A DNA stretch of 64,000 nt. Origin: Pseudophaeobacter leonis (GTDB lineage Bacteria > Pseudomonadota > Alphaproteobacteria > Rhodobacterales > Rhodobacteraceae). The stretch lies in the NCBI RefSeq assembly GCF_002087335.1, contig NZ_MWVJ01000113.1:38903-102902 (forward strand). Direction: 5' to 3'. This document shows, piece after piece, positions 56,652 to 64,000 of the stretch. A program made the translations under genes and the position numbers. How positions within the stretch are numbered: position 1 is the stretch's first letter; each line of letters starts with the position of its first letter. The notes under the pieces are model-generated. The model worked only from the letters and a program-made list of their open reading frames with translations, was not told the origin of the DNA and searched no databases.

Positions 56652-57497
56652 ATGCCTGACACACCCCCGACGCCCCCTTTTAACCCTGCGCTGATCCATG
56701 ATGAACACGCTGGAATTGAACGCCTTTTGGAGATCATGCAAGCCCTGCGGGATCCGGAACACGGCTGCCCCTGGGATATCGAACAGGATTTCAGCACCAT
56801 CGCGCCCTATACCATTGAAGAGGCCTATGAGGTCGCCGATGCCATTGAGCGCCACGCCTGGGACGAGTTAAAAGGCGAGCTGGGGGATCTGCTGTTTCAG
56901 TCGGTCTTTCACGCTCAGATGGCGGCCGAGGCCGGGCATTTCACCTTTCAGGATGTGGTCACCACCATGTCCAACAAGATGGTCTCGCGTCATCCCCATG
57001 TTTTTGGCGATGAGAGCCGCAACAAAAGTTCTGAGCAGCAGACCGCAGATTGGGAGGCGATCAAGGCCGCCGAACGCGCAGATAAACAGGAAACAGGCAC
57101 GCTGGATGGCGTGGCGGTTGGCTTGCCCGCGCTGTTGCGCGCTTATAAATTGCAAAAGCGCGCCGCCCGCGTTGGCTTTGATTGGCCAGTGGTTGACGAG
57201 GTCATTGCCAAGATCGCCGAGGAAAGTGCCGAGCTGGTCGAGGCCCGCAACACGCTGACCCAGGTTGAGGTCGAGGAGGAATTTGGCGATCTGATGTTTG
57301 TCATGGCCAATCTCGGCCGCCATCTGGGGATTGAGCCCGAAGCCGCCCTGCGTCAGGCCAATGCAAAATTCATCCGCCGCTTTGAAGGCGTTGAGGCCAA
57401 GCTGGGTGCGCGGGGAAAACGTCCACAAGACAGTGATCTCGCCGAGATGGATGCGCTTTGGGATGAGGTCAAACGCGACGAGCGCGGCCAGAGCTAG
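56652..57497 (+). CDS. mazG: Nucleoside triphosphate pyrophosphohydrolase MazG
   Basis: 281 residues from ATG 56652. Two MazG repeats, each with the EExxE...ExxD metal motif: EEAYEVADAIE...GELGDLLFQ and EESAELVEA...EEEFGDLMF, plus GCPWDIEQDF at the N-terminus. It hydrolyses NTPs to NMPs and pyrophosphate as house-cleaning. Divergent from the M20 gene across 63 bp. Confidence 0.95.
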   Translation: MPDTPPTPPFNPALIHDEHAGIERLLEIMQALRDPEHGCPWDIEQDFSTIAPYTIEEAYEVADAIERHAWDELKGELGDLLFQSVFHAQMAAEAGHFTFQDVVTTMSNKMVSRHPHVFGDESRNKSSEQQTADWEAIKAAERADKQETGTLDGVAVGLPALLRAYKLQKRAARVGFDWPVVDEVIAKIAEESAELVEARNTLTQVEVEEEFGDLMFVMANLGRHLGIEPEAALRQANAKFIRRFEGVEAKLGARGKRPQDSDLAEMDALWDEVKRDERGQS

Positions 57498-57612
57498 CCG
57501 CCAGCTCTCCCCCCTTGCCCGCTCATGCCGGATCTCAACACGGCGCGCCTCGCCTGCTGGACAATCCCTGACGAGACTGCAAGGCTTGTCTCTTGAAACT
57601 TTAGGACGCCCA

Positions 57613-58563
57613 ATGACCTACCCGACTGCCCGCAAAGTGATCATCGACACCGACCCCGGCCAGGATGATGCCGTCGCCATCCTGCTGGCGCTGGCCAGCC
57701 CGGAAGAGATCGACCTGCTGGGGATCACCTGCGTGGCCGGCAACGTGCCGCTGTCGCGCACCGAGGCAAACGCCCGCATCATCTGCGAGGTCGCAGGCCG
57801 AAACGATGTCAAAGTCTTTGCCGGCCGCGCCGCGCCCCTGTCGCGCGCTCTGGTTACGGCCGAACAGGTCCATGGCAAGACCGGGCTGGACGGGCCGGAA
57901 TTGTTTGAGCCCGCAATACTGCTACAGCCGCAAAACGGTGTTGATTTCATCATCGACACTCTGCGCACTGAAGCACCCGGCACCGTCACCCTGTGCCCGC
58001 TAGGCCCCCTTAGCAATATCGCCGCTGCCTTTCAGGCCGCCCCTGATATCATAGAACGGGTGCAAGAGATCGTTTTAATGGGGGGCGCCTATTTTGAGGT
58101 CGGCAACATCACACCCGCTGCCGAGTTCAACATCTACGTTGATCCGGAAGCCGCTGATATTGTACTGAAATCCGGTATCAAAATCACCATGATGCCGCTG
58201 GATGTCACCCATAAGGCGCTGACCACCAGACCGCGCATCGAGGCCTTGCGGGCGCTGAACAACCGTGCCGGACCTTTCACTGCCGAGATGCTCGATTTCT
58301 TTGAGCGCTTTGACATGGCGAAATATGGCTCCGACGGCGGCCCCCTGCATGACCCCTGTGTCATCGCCTATCTGATCCAGCCCGAGCTGTTCGCGGGGCG
58401 CCATATCAACGTCGAGGTAGAGACCCGGTCTGAGCTGACCCTTGGCATGACCGTGGCCGATTGGTGGGGGGTCACCGACCGGGCGGCAAATGCGCTGTTT
58501 ATGGCAGATATTGACGCTGATGGTTTCTTCACCCTCATCACCCAACGTCTGGCCCGGCTATGA
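57613..58563 (+). CDS. Inosine-uridine preferring nucleoside hydrolase
   Basis: 316 residues from ATG 57613. Ca-binding aspartates in KVIIDTDPGQDDAVA and the catalytic histidine region (GPLHDPCVIAYL) are intact, with MGGAYFEVGNITPAAEFN typical of the family. It cleaves ribonucleosides to base and ribose for salvage. Its stop overlaps the GNAT gene (ATGA). Confidence 0.93.
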   Translation: MTYPTARKVIIDTDPGQDDAVAILLALASPEEIDLLGITCVAGNVPLSRTEANARIICEVAGRNDVKVFAGRAAPLSRALVTAEQVHGKTGLDGPELFEPAILLQPQNGVDFIIDTLRTEAPGTVTLCPLGPLSNIAAAFQAAPDIIERVQEIVLMGGAYFEVGNITPAAEFNIYVDPEAADIVLKSGIKITMMPLDVTHKALTTRPRIEALRALNNRAGPFTAEMLDFFERFDMAKYGSDGGPLHDPCVIAYLIQPELFAGRHINVEVETRSELTLGMTVADWWGVTDRAANALFMADIDADGFFTLITQRLARL

Positions 58564-59009
58564 CAGCTGCCCTGCATCTGGCCCGCCCCGAGCATCTGGA
58601 CAAGCTGCTCACCCTGGTTGAGGCCTTTCACCTAGAGCAAGGCCTGGAGACCAGCGCTGAGCATCGCCGTGCCGGAATAGAGCCGCTGCTGCAGGGCATC
58701 CCCTATGGCGCGGTCTATATCATTGGCCCGACACGGGCACCAATTGGCTATATCGTGGTGACCTTTGGCTGGTCCGTGGAATTTGGCGGCATGGATGGCT
58801 TTGTGGATGAGATCTACATCCGTCCCCCCGTCCGGGGCCGCGGCCTTGCCTCCGAAGTCTTGATCGAGCTGCCAAAGACCCCAGCCCAGGCTGGCATCAA
58901 GGCACTGCATCTCGAGGTCGACCGCGACAATGCGCAGGCGCAAAGGCTGTACCAGCGGGCGCGGTTTGAGCCCCGCGACAGATATATGCTGATGACGAAG
59001 AACCTGTAG
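58560..59009 (+). CDS. GNAT-family N-acetyltransferase
   Basis: 149 residues. The acetyl-CoA loop R/Q-x-x-G-x-G/A is visible as VRGRGLASEVL, followed by the terminal LYQRARFEPRDRYMLMTK. It transfers an acetyl group to an unknown amine. Translationally coupled to the nucleoside hydrolase. Confidence 0.9.
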   Translation: MTAALHLARPEHLDKLLTLVEAFHLEQGLETSAEHRRAGIEPLLQGIPYGAVYIIGPTRAPIGYIVVTFGWSVEFGGMDGFVDEIYIRPPVRGRGLASEVLIELPKTPAQAGIKALHLEVDRDNAQAQRLYQRARFEPRDRYMLMTKNL

Positions 59010-59069
59010 GCAGCTGAGTTTTCTCAGCGCAAAGCAGCAAAGGCCGCCCCTGTGTCTGATTTTACGGGG

Positions 59070-59130
59070 GGCTGGTTTTACAGCAGGCTGATTTCAAAGG
59101 GGGCTGATTTCAAAGGCGGCTGATTTCAAG
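59070..59130. repeat. 16-bp tandem repeat, about 3.8 copies
   Basis: Units at 59070, 59086, 59102 and 59118 (partial) follow GGCTGATTTCAAAGGG; the first is the most diverged. It lies between the GNAT stop and the eno terminator. Confidence 0.8.
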
Positions 59131-59175
59131 AAACCCGCCTCGCCCAAAAAACATCTGGCTGCGCAGCCACAGCAC

Positions 59176-59210
59176 AAAAAAACAGGGGCAGCCCGCGCTG
59201 GACTGCCCCC
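59176..59210 (-). terminator. Rho-independent terminator of eno
   Basis: On the minus strand GGGGCAG pairs with CTGCCCC around an 11-nt loop, followed by a G and seven T residues. It lies about 30 nt after the eno stop. Confidence 0.85.
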
Positions 59211-59236
59211 TTGCAAAATTCTTTATGCCTGCTCTC

Positions 59237-60550
<1,314 letters not shown>

Positions 60551-60584
60551 TCATAGCAGCCAAGGGCGAAATGTAAACAGGCCT

Positions 60585-60628
60585 TGTTATCGCTAACAGC
60601 ACATATTTCACAACGGTTAGGGCTAACA
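60585..60628. promoter_or_regulatory. Pair of CG-centred palindromes upstream of eno
   Basis: TGTTATCGCTAACA (60585-60598) has perfect 5-bp arms; GGTTAGGGCTAACA (60615-60628) is a weaker copy with the same half-site. Their centres are 30 bp apart, about three helical turns. The shape fits a LacI-family operator. The alphaproteobacterial central-carbon regulator CceR is a candidate binder; this is inferred. Confidence 0.55.
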
Positions 60629-60748
60629 TTTCACTGTTTGCGCCAACGGTATCGATGCCGAAATCCGCCCCCAGGCCGCCCCCAGGCTGCCCACAACCAC
60701 CCCAAGCCGCTGTTGGGTTAGCAGGCTTCTGCCCCCAGGCCTTTGGCC

Positions 60749-61633
60749 TCATGCGCAAGACGGCATTTCCAGGCGGGCCAGGCGGCGTTCGCGCACAAAG
60801 GTGTAAAAGACCAGAGCCAATAATCAGCGCAGCCCCTCCGAGTGTCAGCGCATCCGGCCGCTCGCCAAAGACCAGGACCCCGACCAGGATGGAAAACAGC
60901 AAGCGGCTGTAGCGAAAGGGTGTGATCGCCGCAGCATCGCCAATACGGGTTGCCAGCACGATGGCATAGTACCCCACGACGCCGAAAACGATGCCCCCCA
61001 GCATCATCAGCGCCTGCGACCGATCCACGGCCGTGGCCTCACCCGAGGTAAAGACCAGCAACAGTGCCCCGGCCACAATCATCGAGGCAAAGGCCTGAAA
61101 ACTGACCACCGCCGAGGAGACTGCCGTATCAACCAGCCGGGTCAAAAGATCACGCGCCGCCACCATGAGAACCGCAAAGAGGACCAGAAATACCGACGGG
61201 TCAAAGCCTTCAAAACCGGGGCGCACAATCAGCAAACCCCAACAAAACCCACGCAGATCGCGCTCCAGCGCCGCCAGCCAACCTGCTCGCCCAGAAACAG
61301 AGCCGCCCCCATTGTGATCACCAGCGGCAACGCCTGAAATACCGCCGCCACAGTCGAAATATCCACCAGTGACAGCGCCGTGGCAAAGGCCATAGCCGCC
61401 AGGCCTTCGGCCACCGTGCGCAGCAAGACCACACCGCGCCAGGCGGCTGGTGCAAAGAGTTTGTCGCCCCTGTAGAGCGCCACCGCGGCAAACACCGCCC
61501 CGGAGCCAATGCCCAACAGAATCAGAATTTGCCCAACCGGCATCTCCCCCGACAGGCGCTTGATGAACATGTCTTCCAGGGTGAAGGCCGCCATCGACAC
61601 GATAACAAAGAGAATTCCATTGAGATTGTTCAC
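60749..61633 (-). pseudogene. EamA-family (DMT) transporter, two frameshifts
   Basis: About 294 residues when repaired, with ten membrane helices in two EamA repeats. N-terminal half from ATG 61633 (MNNLNGILFVIVSMAAFTLEDMFIKRLSGEM). The frame breaks near 61235 (one T lost; repaired FVGVLLIVRPGFEGF) and near 60805 (one T gained; repaired SGLYTFVRERRLARLE). It then ends MPSCA-TGA at 60751-60749. The two lesions cancel, so total length is normal. An inner-membrane exporter or importer of unknown metabolite. Confidence 0.82.
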
Positions 61634-61844
61634 GCGCGTGCCTCCAGCAAAAATGCCCCTGTTGCCTTCAGTGACAAAGGGAAGCCTTGTCTACGGGATG
61701 CGACCTTGCTCGCCGTGCTGCAAGTCTCTTTGCGACACAGCACACCACAACTTGTTCGCTTAAACATCACGGAAATTGATGGGTGGGGGCAGCGCCTATG
61801 CCAAACACCCCGGTGCTGCCCCCCTTAGCGACACATGCGCGCAG

Positions 61845-62314
61845 CTAGCCCTTCTCGACCGGAGCCTTATCGGCGGGATCCTCATCCACTAGTTCCTTAT
61901 CCACAGGAGCCTTCTTGTTCAGCGGCACACCGTAGAGTTCCAGCTTATGCCCCTTGAGCTGATAGCAAGTTTTGCGGCAATTCGTTCCTGGAGCGCCTCG
62001 ATATCGGGGTCGCAGAACTCGATCACCTCACCGGTATTGATATCAATCAGGTGATCATGGTGATCGCGATCCGCATCCTCATAGCGGGCCCGACCATCGC
62101 CAAACTCCAGCCTTTCCAGTATGCCGGCTTCTTCAAACAGCTTAACCGTACGATAGACGGTAGCAAGCGAGATCCCGGCATCCAGCGCGCTGGCGCGGGC
62201 ATAGAGCTCTTCGACGTCAGGGGGATCAGCGCTGTCCTGCAGAGCACGGGCAATCACCCGGCGCTGGCCGGTCATCCGCAGGCCCTTGGCCTCACATCGG
62301 GCGATAATCGTCAT
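61845..62314 (-). pseudogene. fur: Fur-family transcriptional regulator (Fur/Mur type), one frameshift
   Basis: About 156 residues when repaired, from ATG 62314 (MTIIARCEAKGLRMTGQRRV), preceded by GGAAAG. Winged helix (ISLATVYRTVKLFEEAGILERLEF), metal region DRDHHDHLIDINTGEVIEF. The frame breaks near 61976 (a G lost in GG); repaired text KLGYQLKGHKLELYGVPL matches the family C-terminus. It then continues with a Lys/Asp-rich tail to TAG at 61847-61845. In alphaproteobacteria this branch often senses Mn (Mur) or Fe; the metal cannot be told here. Confidence 0.85.
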
Positions 62315-62335
62315 TGCGTTTTGCTTTCCGTTCAC

Positions 62336-62377
62336 TGGCCTGGATTCACCGGTCTGGGTTCACTGGTCTGGGTTCCC
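62336..62377. repeat. 14-bp tandem repeat, 3 copies, upstream of the Fur-family gene
   Basis: Units 62336-62349, 62350-62363 and 62364-62377 follow TGGTCTGGGTTCAC with 1-3 changes each. It lies directly upstream of the Fur start, within the 390-bp gap to the helicase gene. The rest of that gap (62378-62704) shows no gene or clear regulatory element. Confidence 0.7.
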
Positions 62378-62704
62378 TGTGTAATCAAACAAACCGCCGA
62401 CGAAAACCAAAATTCGCCGCGATCTGCTCATTGACTTTAGGCAAAGTTACCCCCATGTGAAGGCTAGGCATACTTCCCTGCCGCGTGAGCAGAGACAGCC
62501 CGGACGCACCATGATCGTGCGATACACTCCGATGTCTAGTGAAGTGCCAAGGTTCCCAAAATCACGCGTGGGGCACTCGCAAAACCCAGCGGCCTGGCAT
62601 TCGCCAGCGCCCGTTTGAGGGCTTTGCCCCACCAAAAGCCAGCGCGTTGTGCGACTGGCTCACACGGCTTTTGCCTCTGGCACAGAGCCGCGAAAGGACG
62701 ATAC

Positions 62705-64000
62705 GTGACTGAATTTTCAACAATGGGCCTGCCCGAAATTTTGCTGGCCCGTTTGGCTGATATGGGTCTCAATGACCCAACCCCAATCCAGGCGCGCGCC
62801 ATTCCCCACGCCCTGAACGGCGAAGATGTACTGGGTCTGGCCCAGACCGGCACCGGTAAAACGGCCGCCTTTGGCGTGCCTCTGATCGCCCGTATGCTGG
62901 AGTATGGCCGCAAGCCTGCGGCGCATACTGTGCGGGGTCTGGTTCTGGCCCCAACCCGCGAGCTGGCCAACCAGATCGCAGCGACCCTAAAGGATCTGAC
63001 CGAAAGCACCCCGATGAAAATCGGTCTGGTGGTTGGGGGTGTGTCGATCAACCCGCAGATCCAGCGGATCTCGCGCGGCACCGATATTCTGGTGGCCACC
63101 CCTGGCCGTCTGCTCGACATTCTGGACCGCAACGCGCTCGATCTTGGCTCCTGCGACTTTCTGGTGCTGGATGAGGCCGACCAGATGCTGGACCTCGGCT
63201 TTATCCATGCCCTGCGCAAGATTTCCGCCCTGCTGCCCGTTGAGCGCCAGACCATGCTGTTCTCGGCGACGATGCCAAAGCAGATGAACGAAATCGCCAA
63301 CTCCTACCTCAAACGCCCTGTGCGTATTGAAGTGACCCCTCCGGGCAAGCCCGCCGCCAAGGTGACGCAGTCGGTGCATTTCATCGCCAAAGGCGAAAAG
63401 CTGAGCCTGCTGAAAGAGCTTTTGGGCGCCCATAAAGACGAGCGCACGCTGGTCTTTGGCCGTACCAAACACGGTATGGAAAAGCTGATGAAGGTGCTGG
63501 AGAAATCCGGTTTTGCCGCCGCAGCGATCCATGGCAACAAAAGCCAGGGACAGCGCGAACGCGCCCTTGCGGCCTTCAAATCCGGTCAGATCAAGGTTCT
63601 GGTGGCAACGGATGTTGCGGCCCGTGGCCTGGATATCCCGGATGTGAAATACGTCTACAACTACGAGCTGCCCAATGTGGCGGATGCCTATGTGCACCGG
63701 ATCGGCCGGACGGCCCGCGCCGGGAAAGAAGGCCAGGCCGTGGCCTTTTGCGCACCAGACGAGATGGACGAGCTGAAGGCGATCCAGAAGGTGATGAAGA
63801 TCACTATTCCAACAGCCTCGGGCACGCCCTGGGAGCCAATGCCCGGCGCAAGTGCACCACGCGGTGGACGACCTGGTGGCAAACCTGGCGGCAAGCCCGG
63901 TGGTGGCAACCGGCGTCGTGGCGGCGGCGGTGGGGGTCGTGGCCAGTCACAGGGTGGCGGCGGCGCGCGTTCGGGCGGCAAACCCGGCGGTGGCCAGCGT
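62705..64000 (+). CDS. DEAD-box RNA helicase, 3' end beyond the window
   Basis: 432 residues visible from GTG 62705 (VTEFSTMGLPEILLARLADMG); the frame is open to the window end. All helicase motifs are present: Q motif PTPIQARAIP, Walker A AQTGTGKT, PTRELA, TPGR, DEAD (LVLDEADQMLD), SAT (FSATMP), then VATDVAARGLDIP and HRIGRTARAG. A Gly/Arg-rich tail begins at ~residue 380. RhlE-like by length and tail. It unwinds RNA in ribosome assembly or RNA decay. The GTG is chosen because the Q-motif flank starts here; the ATG at 62723 is an alternative. Confidence 0.93.
   Translation, partial: MTEFSTMGLPEILLARLADMGLNDPTPIQARAIPHALNGEDVLGLAQTGTGKTAAFGVPLIARMLEYGRKPAAHTVRGLVLAPTRELANQIAATLKDLTESTPMKIGLVVGGVSINPQIQRISRGTDILVATPGRLLDILDRNALDLGSCDFLVLDEADQMLDLGFIHALRKISALLPVERQTMLFSATMPKQMNEIANSYLKRPVRIEVTPPGKPAAKVTQSVHFIAKGEKLSLLKELLGAHKDERTLVFGRTKHGMEKLMKVLEKSGFAAAAIHGNKSQGQRERALAAFKSGQIKVLVATDVAARGLDIPDVKYVYNYELPNVADAYVHRIGRTARAGKEGQAVAFCAPDEMDELKAIQKVMKITIPTASGTPWEPMPGASAPRGGRPGGKPGGKPGGGNRRRGGGGGGRGQSQGGGGARSGGKPGGGQR

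Overview
The window reads as chromosome of an alphaproteobacterium of the Rhodobacteraceae, Roseobacter group (Phaeobacter/Ruegeria/Leisingera-like). This rests on GC-rich codon use, a DUF4167 protein, the order holC-pepA / lptF-lptG-lptD-surA-pdxA-rsmA, and the reductive pyrimidine gene set. The genus is inferred from gene content, not from a marker gene. No rRNA, tRNA, CRISPR array, prophage or intact insertion sequence was seen.

Layout. 1-5022: end of a sodium/acetate-type symporter, then a cNMP/CBS protein, a DUF294 nucleotidyltransferase, a membrane protein, a HAMP/PAS-like protein with a DEDDh exonuclease, and a flavin reductase. 5078-16542: a reductive pyrimidine catabolism locus with an NMT1-type ABC importer (substrate-binding protein, two permeases, ATPase), dihydropyrimidinase, N-carbamoyl-beta-alanine amidohydrolase, RutR-type regulator, PreA/PreT dihydropyrimidine dehydrogenase and a RidA protein. 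Two RutR-like operators lie in its promoters. 16686-22011: a decayed island with IS5- and IS110-type transposase remnants around a headless fragment of a large repeat-rich surface protein. 22012-32311: a bacterial PRMT-like methyltransferase, an unknown protein, a NYN/LOTUS protein, a ZntB-like transporter, a DUF1275 protein, rpsU, and a periplasmic-protein / hybrid histidine kinase / response regulator system. 32400-41453: P450, TfoX_C protein, ndk, MFS exporter, ABC-F ATPase, MarC, a membrane retropepsin-like protease, holC and pepA. 41668-49251: outer-membrane biogenesis and housekeeping run (lptF, lptG, lptD, surA-like, pdxA, rsmA). 49428-64000: DUF4167, prmC-prfA, two tandem ureohydrolases, M20 amidohydrolase, mazG, nucleoside hydrolase, GNAT, eno, EamA transporter, Fur-family regulator and the start of a DEAD-box helicase.

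How the genes work together. PreA/PreT reduce uracil or thymine, dihydropyrimidinase opens the ring, and the amidohydrolase releases the beta-amino acid, CO2 and ammonia. The importer probably brings in a pyrimidine and RutR probably senses the base. LptF/G form the membrane part of the LPS exporter, LptD is its outer-membrane end, and the SurA-like chaperone serves beta-barrel proteins such as LptD.

Two features stand out. First, about twenty single-base lesions break otherwise well-conserved genes: mostly one base lost or gained, often in a short homopolymer such as GG to G, plus two in-frame stops (lptD and preT). The density and pattern favour sequencing or assembly error over real decay, so the gene models here are reconstructions. 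Second, at least seven intergenic gaps carry unrelated short imperfect tandem repeats of 12-18 bp.
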